64,000 nucleotides of DNA from Symbiodinium natans (GCA_905221605.1 CAJNDS010002659.1:160359-224358), one strand, 5' to 3'. Positions 31,451 through 42,180 are shown, numbered from the stretch's first letter. Notes: generated by a model from the letters alone, not told the origin. Numbers and translations: made by a program.

Positions 31451-34400
31451 ATCCGAAGTCGCCTGTGAGCACAGAGAAGCCCTTTGCCGCACCTTCGGCT
31501 TTTGAGCCCACGGCCAGGAACCAGTTTCACTCCCTCTTCGCGAACCACCGGCAGTACAAGGCCATGAGTTGGGTTTAGGGTTTCGGGCTTAGGGCTTATA
31601 GGGCTTATTTCACTACTATAGGGCTTAGGGCTTATAGGGCTTATAGGGCTTATTTCGGGACTAGAGGGCTTAGGGTGGTACCCTCGAAACACTCCCTGAA
31701 AGCTCCCTTACGAAGGCAGGACGAGAGCCTGGGTGCCTTGCACTTGGTACAATGCAACCTTTGGTTTCTCGAAGTACACGTTTGGGTGGCAAGCAAACAC
31801 ACTCGGGTTTAGGGTTTAGGATTTAGGGTTTCGGGTTGAGAGTTTAGGGTTCAGGGTTTAGGGTTTAGGGTTTAGGGTTTAGGGTTTGGACATCTATTCG
31901 CTTGATTTGGTCTATGTGGGGAGGGGTGGGGGGAGAGGGGAGTTTTGGGGGGGGAAGGGGGTGACTGGATCTATGGATTAACGGGATTCATGGACTTCAT
32001 CCATGGGATTCTGGGATTCATGAGATTATGCGTTTCAGGAGAGTTTCGGGCTGCGTTGTGAGATGGCCTATTCGGGGACCAATTCTTCACCCTTGCTGAA
32101 ATGTGATGTGAGGGCTTAGAGGCGTTTGTTTCGGGTTTGATGCCAAAGGCTGGGGAGTGTATGATCCCAATGCTTGCCAATCTTGGACGTCCAAAATTCC
32201 CCTCAACCCTAACACCCCAAACCCCCTATCCCGGAAAACCCTAAGCTCTACACCCCCAAACCCTGAACCCATGGCCCCCTAAACCCTAAACCCTAAACCC
32301 TAAACCCTAAATCCTAAACCCTGAGACCCCAGACTCGAAGCCCTAAACTCCGCCACCCAGCCCCTCTGGCGCGCGCTCTTCTCCGCCATCGACTTCAATG
32401 GTGACAACATCATCGACTTTGAGGTGCCCTGTAGGGTTTAGGGTTTAGGTTTAGGGTTTAGGGTTTAGGGTTCAGGGTTTAGGGTTTAGGGGTTTAGGGG
32501 TTTAGGGTTTAGGGTTGAATTAGGGTTCAGGGTTTAGGGTTTAGGGATTGGGGATTGGGGCGGGGGTTGCAGGGATTGAGGGTTTAGGGATTGGGGCGGG
32601 TTTTGGTGGGTACAGGGGGCCATGTGGCATGGACTTGTGGGGAGAATGTGGGAACCTCTTTTGGGCTCCTATGAAAAGCCCGAGTATACAGTACACCTGA
32701 AAGGAAACACAAGAGTAACACCCAACAATCCAAGCTCCAATGCTACTCCAGTACAGTCTGAAGCCACATCTGCCTTTCTCGTCTTCCACTGATGCATGTC
32801 ATCGGGAAGAGAACTATATGGAACAGGAGGTCGACCACCCTCTCCAAAGGGCTAGAACCCCTTTAACCCTGCAAGCCCTCAAGCCCCCAACCCTACAATC
32901 CGGCGTAAACCTAAACCCCGTGGCGTGGTCCTCCTTGCTGTTCTGCTGCGTGCGGCAAGCTCGTCTTCGGCGCCATGGCCTGGTGAGCCTTTATCTTCGA
33001 CGTCCGCATTGCCGAGGGTGGCGCGATGTCGCTGGTGCTCCACCTCTATCTGCCAGCACCGACTCTCTCTGGGCAGCCAGTGTCACGCACTGTCCACAGC
33101 CGTTGTGTACATAAAGCCTCGACTTTGGTTGCCCTTTGTGCGCTGAGTGCTTTCGAGCGCGCTCCGCCGCGGGGTTGCTGGTGGTGGTTTGCACCTAGAC
33201 GCGCTGATCTCGTCGCTTTGGAGATGCAACAGCTAGATTTATCCGATGCTGGCTTGCCTGTGAGGTCGGGTCTCACTAACTGTCCTTCACTAACCATGGG
33301 ATGCCCAGACGCCGCGCGGCCCGAAACGCTGCCACCATGAGAATCGTGGTGCGTTGCGTTCTTGAACCCTAGACGCAACAAGCCCCAAGCGCAAAGCTGA
33401 AGCTCCATGAGCCCGAGCCAGAGCCCTTAACCTCCACTAAAGCCTAATCCCTTTTAAACCCTTAAAGCCTTAAACCCTGAACCCCTAACCCGAAAAACCG
33501 AGACCCTAAACCCTGATCCCTTAAAACCTTGAACCGTAAACCATGAACCCGAAAGCCTTAAGCAATGAACCCTAAACCCAACTGTGCACCTGGCCCGGGG
33601 CAGCAGGAGTTCCTGACGTTCGTCACGCAGCTGAAGCGCGGTGGGATGGAGGCCAAAAAAGGTCCAGGGTTCAGGTGTTAGAGGGTTGAGGGATGTTTAG
33701 GGTTTAGGGGGTGTGGGGTTTCGGGTTGGGGCTGGCCTCTACCATCACTTGCTATGGGGATTTGCGCTACCCCCGGCGGGCCCTCCATTACAGCTCCGTT
33801 ACAGCTTGTGCTACAGCACCGCTAGAGCCGGCAGCGCTTCGTGGCAGCCCTCCGGCTCCATTGCAGCTCTGCGACACGTGACAGTCTCTGTTATAGGCCC
33901 CGTCACCGGCACGGAGCCGTGAGCATGTCTGTCATAGTAGCCCCGCCCCGCCCCAAGTTTAGGGTCCAGGGTTTAGGGGATAGGGTTTGGGGTTCGGGGT
34001 TTAGGGTTTAGGGGATATAGGGTTTAGGGTTTTAGGGTTTTAAGGGGCCAACGGGGACCTGGGAAGAGATAAGATCTCCGCGGCATCAGGGGGTGAGGAC
34101 CAAGGGCGTATTGTTGATATGGTTGCCCAGCCCCCCAAGAATATGGACCCCATGCCCAAGGACTGTCGCATGACAAGAATGGGTCCTTATCTTAGGGGTT
34201 GAGGAATCCAGAAGAAGCCAAGCTAGTTGGGTTTCAAGTGGTGTTTTGGGATTGGAGTGGAGACTCCGGAGATGACAAAGGTTTTGCACTTTGGCACAAG
34301 TGTTCTCTACTTCCGGTTGGCATTGGAAAAATGCCTGATTGTGGCCAAAGCTGAGGTTTACCACTGAAACCACACCTTCCCAGATGCTTCTGTGCTTGGG

Positions 34401-37400
34401 GTGTCCTCGCAAAGACCTGAGAGTGAAGGCGACAGAAGTCGACAGAAGTACAGGGACAGGAGCTATATCTCATCAACCATATCCTTGAGCCCTCAACCCT
34501 AAACCTTAAACCCTAAACCCTGAACCCTAAACCCTAAACCCTAAACCCTAAATTTCCCCAGCCTTTGGGAGGCCAAGCGACGGCTTTGCTTCAGATTATT
34601 CGACTCGAACCAGGACGGCTACGCAGAGAAGGCCATGACTCCGGGCAGAACTACATGGGGGGGTCTAGGGTTTAGGGTTTAGGGTTTAGGGTTTAGGGTT
34701 TAGGGTTTAGGGTTTAGGGTTTAGGGTTTAGGGTTTAAGGCTCTGCGAAATCAGGGGGTACCCCTTTTGGGGGTCCTGATTATAAGGAAATTGTACTGTT
34801 TTGGGGTTTGTAGTAGGGGTCCCTGATTGTCGTAAACCCCTACATAAGCAGTGTGTAAGCCCAGCCCTAGAGTTAGGAGTGGTTTAGGGTTGACGGTTGG
34901 AGGCTTTTAGGCTTGGGTGGACGGATAGGGCATTTTTTGGGTTCGGGTTTTATGGTTCTGCAGCACCCTGAACCCCAATAGCCCTAAATCCTAAACCCTA
35001 AACCCTAAACCCTAAACCCTCCAGGGAGACTTCCGCGGCATCCTGGAGACGAAGATTGCAGCCCTGAGGCTTCTTTTTCAATCTGGTGGTTTAGGGTTTA
35101 GGGTTTAGGGTTGAGGGTTTAGGGTTTAGGGTTTAGGATAAGGGACTCCTAATATAGAGCCCTGAGGCTGAGGGACACAATTGGCAGGTTCTCTTTCGAT
35201 CTGGTGGTTTTTGCTTTCGGGCTTAGGAGGTTTAGAGGTTTGGGATTTAGAGGTTTGGGGTTTAGGATTTAGGGTTTGGGGTTTAGGGCTTTTCTTTGGT
35301 ATGGTGCCCCTTTCGAGTTTTTGTTTGGGGTTAGGGTGATTATGGGCTCTCTTCGCGGTGGTCTTGTTTTTGGGCAGTTTAGGTCGGACAGACATAGACA
35401 AGCGAGAGGTGGAGATGCGCATACATTGGAATGTTCCCCCTTGTACGAACAGTCCTTAATAGGCATTAAGGACCGTTAGTATAAGGGGGAACATCCCAAC
35501 GTATACAAACCAACCAATCGAGTCTCTCGTATTCATCGTTAGGGTGCTTCTCTGGCACTCATGAGTGCAAGAGCTTAAGGAGGTGGGGGTGGGCTGAGGG
35601 TGTAGGATTCCCAGCCTGACATGGTTGCGGAAGGCGATTCCGCCCGTCCACAAAGAAACTCGCACACGTCTGGAAGTCATGATGTCATACCCCGCTCCTT
35701 GCTGTGGCCTGGGCCGTCCTCTAAACCCTAAGCCCTAAACTAGCCCTGTAGCCAAGACAGAGAGTTGCACTCCCTCGAGCCTTAAAGTCATGCACTGAAG
35801 CCACGACCTCGCCTGAGATGTTCAGAGCCACCGAAACACCTTCAACCCATTTCCCATTTGCAGTCGGTTAGAGGAGTACGCGCCCTAATTCATATGCAAA
35901 GAAGCCCTTAAACCCTCAACCCTCAACCCTCAACCCTACCAAGCCCTCAACGCCCAGCCCACACTGCGTCTTAGGATCTCGAGTTTGGGACCTCGGTGGT
36001 TTCGGGTCTGTTTGGCTTGAAAGCTTCGGGGTTCGGGATCTTGAAGCTCCTGCGGATGTTTGTTTTGTGTTTGCGGTTTAGGGGGAGTTGGAGTTCATCA
36101 GGGTTGAACCCCCCCTAAACCCCTAAACCCCTAAACCCCTCAACCCCTAAACCCCTAAACCCTTCTAAACCCCTAAACCCCTAAACCATCCAAACACAGG
36201 CGGCCTTCGTGGCAGACCTCGTCCAGCGTCCACGCCCAAGCAGCTGCTTCGGGGGGGGGGGGGGGCCAACATCTTCAGGTTCAGAGGGGCCTTAATGCAC
36301 TGGAAGGCTTGAGCCCAAGAAGGCCCTGCAGAAGCCCCGGAACCCTTACACCGTGTCTTTGCAGTGTTGTGGGTTATGAAGTAGTATTGTTCAAAGCCTG
36401 GGGGTGCAGGTTTGTAGTCCCAGCTGGGCTCAGGCCGCGTTTAGAGCGAGCTCCGCTTGCGGCAGAAAGGCCCAGGAGCCGCATGTGGCTCAAGACTGGA
36501 CCAAGAGCGATCGACTGCATAGACTTGTCGCTGCCGGGATCGACTTGTGACTTCGCAGGGTTGGAAGTCGGTTGGACCAAGGCACTGGCCTCACTGGAGT
36601 CCTGTGCGTGCGCAGAACCCTCTGCTGTATGTGTGGCAGGCTGTGCCCACCCTCGCCCCCCTCCCAAATGCAAAAGTTGTTTTTGCTACGCCTGCCTGGA
36701 TCATCCTGTTGCAAATGAGTGGAAAGCGGCCGCCTCGTTCTCGCGACGACCATGTTGTTGCAGGGCACGATCCAAGGCCCAACAGCGTCCGCGCATGTCC
36801 CTGCCACGTTTTTCGCGAACGTTGAAGAGCGAACAAGTTCAAAAGGAACTTTAAGGATTCAGACGTGGAGGGAGGCCTTTGTTTTCCTAGAAGTTTCCAC
36901 CCGTTTAATTTAGGACCATTCCTTAAATTGCTTCGACTATATAGTGATCCTAATGTGGGTTTGAGCGAGAGTATTCCTTGAATCATGGGTGTTGAAGTGT
37001 CTGCATCTACGTGAGATGCGAGGTTTCGGCCTTAGGGGCGCGTTTGGGGAGGGCGGGGGGGTGGGGTTGGCGTCGGTCATTTAATTTCTGCACCTGTTCA
37101 CGATGAAGACTGCAAGGCGGAGCCCAACCCAAACACCCCAAACATTTTTCTCCAACCCTGCGCTCCGAGGTCGCAGCTGGTGCCGAATCGGCTCCTGACG
37201 AGTCCGGGCCCGAAGATTCGGCTGGAGCTTGCAGGGAATTAACTCAGAAGTTCAGCCCCAAAACCCTAAACCCTAAACCCTAAATCCTAAACCCTAAACC
37301 CTAAACCCTAAACCCTACAAACCCTAAACCCTAAAATGTAGGGTTTGGGGACCCAGGGTGCGAGGGCCGAGGATGCCTTGATGGAGGTTGGCCCCAAAGC

Positions 37401-39558
37401 CTGCAACTGTAATGCTCCTGGCTCGTTCCCCGGATTAGCGTTTTGGGGGTTTAAGGTTTAGGGTTTAAGGTTTAGGATTCAGGGTTCAGGGTTCAGGGTT
37501 CGAAAGGGCCCAGGTTTGGGGCAAAGACGCCATGGTGTCTTTGCTGCATGAGTGCGCCATGGATCCAAAATTATACTTTTGTGATAGTTGCAACAGATAT
37601 CCGAGACCGATGGCGCTGGACAGTGCATGGCCCTCTCAGGGCACTTCTCCCTAAGTGTCCATGTGCTTAAATAGGGAAGACTTCGGCCTTCAAGTACTTC
37701 CTACGTAGGGACTTTGAGGCCCAAGGATATCATAACGAGGTGCACGGACCCTTGGGATATGAAAACAGCCATGAGGGAAACCCTAAGACTCTGAAAGCCC
37801 TCTGGAAGCCCCGGCTGACCCTCGAAAGCCTCCGCAGCCTGCAGACCCCAGCTTTCAGCTTTCGGGGTTCAAGGGTGTTTAGGGTTTAGGGTTTAGGGTT
37901 TAGGGTTTAGTGCTCAGCGTTATAGGCTCTTGGGGCTTGCTGAGAAGCTCGGGCGGTGCACAGCCCGATGCCCTACTGTAAAAGCCCACCAGGTACATGC
38001 AGTTCTTCAACATCTGCGATGAGGATGCCGATGGCCGGATCAACTATGAGGACGTTTTTGGAGACCTCTAGGGCTCCAGGCTTTAACTTCAAATCCCCAA
38101 AAGCCCCACATGAGACGGCCCTCGTGGGCAGCAGGACGCAAGTCGGAAGCTTATCGGATTTTGAGACACCCCGGCTTTCGCAGGGGGAAATGGTGAGTTG
38201 ATATTTGGGTCCCCCCCCTTTGAATCTTCTGAAGCGCGGGGCTAACAAAAAATCTTGAGCAGCAGCAAGAATACTGGCAATAAGAGCCCCGAAGCAACCT
38301 TTTAACTTCAAGCCCTTTGTAAGCCCCAAATTGCCCTAAAGAATACAATGGGAATTCGAGCATCCACTGCCCCAACATCCCGAAGGGCCTAAGTGCCAAT
38401 CCCCCGAAGCTCCAACCCCGAAGGCATGCGGCTGATGATGTTCGGCTTCAAGAAAATTCAGGGATCTAGGGGTCGGGATAATTACTAGTGGTATTCCCTC
38501 GTGGTCCCTTTTGAATTATACTGCAGTAGCCCCCAAGACCCTATTCGAATAATTGAGGCCACTATGTTCGGGCTCTATCGGGCTTTATGGGGTTGATGAG
38601 TTTATGAGGCCTCAGGTGCTTCTGGCTTTTTGCCCTTTTGGGGGGGGCTCACAGAGCCCAGAAACATCGAAGCCCCCTCCATGAGGACTTCGAGACCTAC
38701 TGCGCGGTCCATGGCGAGTTGATCGACTTTCGGCTGCACTGTTGAAGGGCTTTCAAGTGGTTCGGAGGGTTCGGGGGTCTGAGTTTGTTCGGGCTTAGGA
38801 GACTTGCGAGTTTGGGGTTCAGGGCTTGTGGCCTTCTATTGGGCATTTGTCTTGTCGCAAGGGACAAGGAGTCCCCAAGCACAGGGTGGGTGAGCAGAGT
38901 GTGCTGAAGGTCAACCAGACGCTGAAGATCTTGGAGGTCATGTTTGATGGCGTGATCGAGGAGGGGTGCTGGAAGAACAAGCTTGGATTCGGTAGGAGTT
39001 CCTCATCCTGAACCGGCCCGAATCATGCAGGGTGTCGGGTTTAGGGTTTAGGGTTGAGGGTTGAGGGTTGAGGGTTTAGGGTTTAGGGTTTAGGAGATGC
39101 TACTACAGTTGCCAAGGTCGCTGGGCTCTTTCCAGGCTTTAGGGCTTCGGAGACTTAGAGTAATCTTCTTCCCGGGGGAAGAGAGGGGTGAGGGAGGGGG
39201 GGGGGGTGGGTGAGGGGGAGGCCGGTTAGGGCTTCGAAGTTTCGAGTCGGTCGCCAAAAGCCCCTCGGAGACTGAAGACATTTAGGGTTTCTACAGCGCT
39301 TTGCCTCCGTGGGCCTCGCTGCGGCTTGGAGAACCCACCCCAAGGCTTCCAAGCCTTCCTATGCCTTGAGGGCTGTCCCTAAACCCTAAACCCTAAACCC
39401 CAGACCCTAAACCCTAAACCCTAAACCCCAAACCCTAAACCCTAAACCCTTGAGGGCTGTTTTGTTTCAACAGCTTCAAGCGGAGAGTTCTGGAGGAGAC
39501 AGGCATCATCATCACTGCCACAGACGTCCGCAACACCAAGCCACACATCGACTGGCAG
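31451..39558 (+). CDS. EF-hand calcium-binding protein, split gene, ends not fixed
   Basis: Exons read (bracketed ends uncertain): (31451)-31560, 32361-32423, 33607-33651, 34572-34631, 35025-(35057), 36200-36225, 37993-38050, 38686-(38724), 38898-(38995), 39474-(39558). Three EF loops are visible: DFNGDNIIDFEE (classic D-x-N-x-D-x-I-x-D-x-x-E), DSNQDGYAEKGD and DEDADGRINYED, the last two with Asp at position 12. The C-terminal part (VNQTLKILEVMFDGVIEEGC, FKRRVLEETGIIITATDV) is not recognised. The protein should sense or buffer calcium; no kinase domain is seen, so it may be a calcineurin-B/CBL-like or larger EF protein. The best phase agreement is for exons 2-4, 6-8 and 9-10. Two introns are bounded by 8-9 bp direct repeats (GGAGGCCAA, ATGAGGAC). 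Donors include GC and GA. Exons at 40190-40226 and 40367-40432 may be further parts. Confidence 0.7.
31562..31888 (-). repeat. TTTAGGG and GCTTATAGG tracts after first EF-hand exon
   Basis: TTTAGGG words start 12 bases after the GC donor. They pass into GGGCTTATA units, then unique sequence, then TTTAGGG at 31806-31888. Confidence 0.8.
32277..32322 (+). repeat. Telomere-like tract before EF-hand exon 2
   Basis: CCCTAAA orientation, followed by degenerate words up to the acceptor CCACCCAG. Confidence 0.9.
32430..32580 (-). repeat. Telomere-like tract after EF-hand exon 2
   Basis: TTTAGGG orientation, starting about 7 bases after the GT donor at 32424 and passing into GGGATTGGGG words. Confidence 0.9.
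32581..33400. other. Intron interior with GC-rich open stretches
   Basis: Open frames on both strands (32740-33408), the best having hydrophobic Cys/Arg content but no family signature. A fossil insertion or chance is possible. Confidence 0.35.
33400..33590 (+). repeat. Degenerate CCCTAAA words before EF-hand exon 3
   Basis: Loose C-rich heptamers ending about 15 bases before the acceptor GGGGCAGCAG. Confidence 0.7.
33648..33656 (+). repeat. 9-bp direct repeat at intron start, GGAGGCCAA
   Basis: An identical copy is at 34568-34576 at the other end of the same intron. Splicing inside the repeat (GAG/GCC) keeps one copy in the mRNA and leaves the reading frame intact. Confidence 0.75.
33675..34050 (-). 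repeat. TTTAGGG words after EF-hand exon 3
   Basis: Tracts at 33675-33710 and 33955-34050 around a TTACAGCTCCG-type repeat patch. Confidence 0.75.
34490..34553 (+). repeat. Telomere-like tract before EF-hand exon 4
   Basis: CCCTAAA orientation, ending about 18 bases before the exon. Confidence 0.9.
34670..34738 (-). repeat. Telomere-like array after EF-hand exon 4
   Basis: About 10 TTTAGGG units. Confidence 0.95.
34742..34843. mobile_element. CGAAAATAGGGG element copy in EF-hand intron
   Basis: TGCGAAATCAGGGGGTACC and GGTCCCTGATTGTCGTAAAC are imperfect inverted ends; the core GGTCCTGATTATAAGGAA is shared with the copy at 19092. Confidence 0.6.
34981..35022 (+). repeat. Telomere-like tract abutting EF-hand exon 5
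   Basis: CCCTAAA units run directly into the acceptor CCCTCCAG, so telomere-like sequence is the polypyrimidine tract. Confidence 0.9.
35090..35138 (-). repeat. Telomere-like tract after EF-hand exon 5
   Basis: TTTAGGG orientation. Confidence 0.9.
35426..35499. mobile_element. MITE, 8-bp target-duplication family, copy 3
   Basis: A 74-bp element, TTGGAATGTTCCCCC to GGGGGAACATCCCAA, flanked by CGCATACA and CGTATACA (7 of 8). It is almost a simple hairpin. Confidence 0.85.
36110..36188 (+). repeat. CCCCTAAA tract before EF-hand exon 6
   Basis: Eight-base CCCCTAAA variant, ending 11 bases before the exon. Confidence 0.9.
36309..36854 (+). CDS. Possible Cys-rich zinc-binding ORF nested in EF-hand intron
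   Basis: A 181-residue open frame. The stretch PPPKCKSCFCYACLDHPVAN followed by EW resembles the CxxCxCxVCD...W pattern of a small plant-type zinc-binding module. The start is arbitrary, since an acceptor-like CTTCGCAG lies at 36559 and the frame upstream is uncharacteristic. It may be an exon, a retro-fragment, or chance. It lies within the EF-hand gene intron between 36225 and 37993, same strand. Confidence 0.3.
   Translation: MSPRRPCRSPGTLTPCLCSVVGYEVVLFKAWGCRFVVPAGLRPRLERAPLAAERPRSRMWLKTGPRAIDCIDLSLPGSTCDFAGLEVGWTKALASLESCACAEPSAVCVAGCAHPRPPPKCKSCFCYACLDHPVANEWKAAASFSRRPCCCRARSKAQQRPRMSLPRFSRTLKSEQVQKEL
37258..37500. repeat. CCCTAAA then TTTAGGG tracts in EF-hand intron
   Basis: CCCTAAA at 37258-37337 and TTTAAGG/TTCAGGG at 37445-37500. 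Confidence 0.8.
37876..37910 (-). repeat. Telomere-like tract upstream of EF-hand exon 7
   Basis: TTTAGGG orientation, an exception to the usual CCCTAAA before an acceptor. Confidence 0.85.
38043..38053 (+). repeat. 8-bp direct repeat at intron start, ATGAGGAC
   Basis: Repeated at 38681-38688 at the other end of the same intron. Splicing ATGAG/GAC...ATGAG/GAC (GA donor) keeps the third EF loop intact. Confidence 0.7.
39036..39093 (-). repeat. Telomere-like tract after EF-hand exon 9
   Basis: TTTAGGG with TTGAGGG variants, about 40 bases after the donor. Confidence 0.85.
39377..39450 (+). repeat. Telomere-like insert with flanking duplication
   Basis: CCCTAAA array flanked on both sides by TTGAGGGCTGT (11 bases, 13 counting ambiguous C). 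It lies near the acceptor of EF-hand exon 10. Confidence 0.85.
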
Positions 39559-39586
39559 GAGACTGCTTTACTTATTGTTGGTTAGT

Positions 39587-39670
39587 AGGGTTTAGGGTTT
39601 AGGGTTTAGGGTTTAGGGTTTAGGGTTTAGGGTTTAGGGTTTAGGGTTAGGGTTTAGGGTTTAGGGTCTA
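39587..39670 (-). repeat. Telomere-like array after EF-hand exon 10
   Basis: TTTAGGG orientation. Confidence 0.95.
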
Positions 39671-40189
39671 ATTAGCTTTACTTGGTGTTGGTCTGTTGGT
39701 TAGTAGGGAATGAAGGAATGGGGTACCCTGTTATAATCCCTTAAAGGGTATGTATATGTATATATATATATATAGGGGGGATGTAGGGCACCTCCTTCCC
39801 GCATTCCCTACTCACCAACAGTAAGTCTGGGCTTGGAATGCCCAAATACTCCAAGTGATCCCCAAAACTGGAACTAGAAGGGCTTCCGATGTGTTGCCAT
39901 CAGATCTTGGATTTTTGGTCCAAAGGGGTGGGGTGGGGATAGCTCCAGACGGGTGAAGTTCCATTTGGTGACCACCCGACCCGCCAGAATCGCAAACTTG
40001 GTGCAGTTTGCTGGTTTTGTTTTCGCCTTCTGTTGTTTTGATGCTTAGGGGATTGAGGTTCAGTTCCTAGACGGCTTTGGGGACCAAGCTCTACTTTTCA
40101 GGGTCCTTAGGAATGTGTGGACGAAGTGCATCTTCAGGCCAGTCTTCCGAAGCCGCTGGCCATAGATCACACGAAATCCCACGCCCAAG

Positions 40190-40226
40190 GGTTGACTTTG
40201 AGATGCACAAGCCTGAGCTTCTCCAG
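40190..40226 (+). other. Possible exon VDFEMHKPELLQ
   Basis: Acceptor CGCCCAAG, donor CTCCAG/GTAGGC. With the next segment (40367-40432, DHRMNMGSLFCCSSTTPAPC) it reads through in phase 0. Its link to the EF-hand gene is unproven because the phase to 39558 does not match. Confidence 0.4.
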
Positions 40227-40231
40227 GTAGG

Positions 40232-40356
40232 CAACCCTAAACCCTAAACCCTAAACCCTAGGCCCTTGGGATGTTTTACAATTTTCCGTTATTGGGCTTA
40301 AGAGGACCATATGGCGGACAATTTTTGTTCAGAGGGTCTGATAAGGGCCATCCTAG
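40232..40356 (+). mobile_element. TAGGCCCTTGGGA element copy with telomere-like insert, forming an intron
   Basis: The intron starts GTAGGC, then has four CCCTAAA units, then TAGGCCCTTGGGATG and the rest of the element. TAGGC therefore appears on both sides of the telomere-like tract. The intron ends CTTCGCAG at 40366. Confidence 0.6.
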
Positions 40357-40548
40357 TCCTTCGCAGGACCACCGGATGAACATGGGCTCCCTCTTTTGCT
40401 GTAGCTCTACCACCCCGGCTCCTTGCCACAAGAGTGTCGAAGAGGGGGGGTTTAGGGTTTAGGGCTTAGGGCTTAGGGTCCTAAATCCCGGCAACCCCCA
40501 ATACCCCAACCTGAAAGCGCAAAGCCCCAAGCCATAGACGGCAGCTTG

Positions 40549-40584
40549 TTTTGTGTGTGTGTGTTTCTCATTTTCTATTTTGTG

Positions 40585-40622
<38 letters not shown>
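40549..40622. repeat. (TG)n microsatellite
   Basis: GT-rich run with a break near 40570. Confidence 0.95.
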
Positions 40623-40717
40623 CATAGGTGTCTGTCTCTGTGTTGTGGGAGGCCTGTGCTCCGTAGTTCGTCAATGGTACTCAGGGGTGGTTTCGGAGAA
40701 GGTGTTTACGTTCATGT

Positions 40718-41698
40718 GGGGTTGTATAAAAACCCCGCGCATTCAATTTATGAAAGGAGCTGCCCTAAGCGTTTGGGGCAGTGCCCCTGACTCGTAAAAC
40801 GAGAATCAAGAATAAAAAACGATAGCGTTATAAAACGGCCTGATTGCTGCATCGCGGCAGGCAGGCGACACCAGTACTAAGCTTGTACTACAAATCAACG
40901 AAAATCCAGCCGGCTCACAGGGACGGCGGTTCCAGTACTAATCTTGTACTACAAATCAACGAAAATCCATCCGGTTCACGGGGACGGCGGTTCCAGTACT
41001 AAGCTTGTACTACAAATCAACGAAAATCCAGCCGGCTCACGGGGACGGCGGTTCCAGTACTAAGCTTGTACTACAAATCAACGAAAATCCTGTCGGCTCA
41101 CGGGGACGGCGGTTCCAGTACTAAGCTTGTACTACAAATCAATGAAAATCCCGCCGTCTCACGGGGACGGCGGTTCCAGTACCAAGCTTGTACTACAAAT
41201 CAATGAAAATCCCGCCGTCTCACGGGGACTGCGGTTCCAGTACTAAGCTTGTACTACAAATCAACGAAAATCCAGCCGGCTCACGGGGACGGCGGTTCCA
41301 GTACTAAGCTTGTACTACAAATCAATGAAAATCCCGCCGTCTCACGGGGACGGCGGTTCCAGTACCAAGCTTGTACTACAAATCAATGAAAATCCCGCCG
41401 TCTCACGGGGACTGCGGTTCCAGTACTAAGCTTGTACTACAAATCAACGAAAATCCAGCCGGCTCACGGGGACGGCGGTTCCAGTACTAAGCTTGTACTA
41501 CAAATCAACGAAAATCCAGCCAGCTCACAGGGACGGCGGTTCCAGTACTAAGCTTGTACTACAATCAACGAAATTATCGGTTCTAAGGCATGAAGTTGTA
41601 GGTTGTTCCACAAAACCCTGTCAAACGATAACCAAGAAGAAAAAACGATAACCCTAGAACGGATTAATAGATTTATCGCGGGGTTTTTATACAACCCC
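40718..41698. mobile_element. Transposon-like element with 22-bp inverted ends around a satellite
   Basis: A 22-bp sequence beginning GGGGTTGTATAAAAACCCCG at 40718-40739 is perfectly inverted at 41677-41698. ATGT flanks both ends (40714-40717, 41699-41702), a 4-bp target duplication. Inside are short subterminal direct repeats (AAAAAACGATA near 40815 and 41640) and a 61-bp tandem array. There is no coding capacity. It is probably non-autonomous; the superfamily is not assigned. Confidence 0.85.
40871..41576 (+). repeat. 61-bp satellite, 11.5 copies, within the element
   Basis: Unit starts CCAGTACTAAGCTTGTACTA, with a local dyad AGTAC...GTACT. Units fall into at least two variant types (CGAAAATCCAGCCGG and TGAAAATCCCGCCGT) that recur in the same order, implying multi-unit amplification. 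Confidence 0.95.
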
Positions 41699-42115
41699 AT
41701 GTCGTTCGTGCTCAGGGTGCAAGGGTTCAGGGGTTTGGGCTTTGGGCTCATAGATTTAAGACTGACTTAGGGCTGTAAAGTTCACCCGCCTCTAGACGTT
41801 TGCGGGGTGTGAGGGGCCTTAGTTGGGCTTGAGGATGCCTATAATAATGACTAATAGTATTCCCTTAGGGTCCCTTATCAAGAATCCCCAAAACCCTGAT
41901 CCACTTCTTCAGGCCTCCTACATTAGGGGCTAGTGTTCCCTCAGGGTCCCTTAAAAACCCCCCAAAACCCTGTTCCACTTCTTCAGGCCCCCTGTTAAAA
42001 AGGGGGTTTCGGGTTTCCAGTGTCAGCGTTTGGGCTGCTGGTGCCGAGGTCTTCACAACGCCACCCGTGGCCTGAGCTGACGCTGCGGAAAGCAAGCTAG
42101 GCTCAGCCAGACTTA

Positions 42116-42180
42116 GGGGTTTAGGGTTTAGGGTTTAGGGTTTAGGGTTTGGGGTTTGGGGTTTAGGGTTTAGGACTCAG
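42116..42180 (-). repeat. Telomere-like array, TTTAGGG orientation
   Basis: TTTAGGG with TTTGGGG variants. Confidence 0.9.

Noticed and set aside
32740-33408. Overlapping ORFs of 104-124 residues in an EF-hand intron
   Set aside because: Both strands are open at similar length and no motif is visible; GC-rich sequence alone can explain them.
40871-41576. CRISPR array
   Set aside because: 61-bp units are contiguous with no unique spacers, lie in a eukaryotic context, and are enclosed by transposon-like ends.
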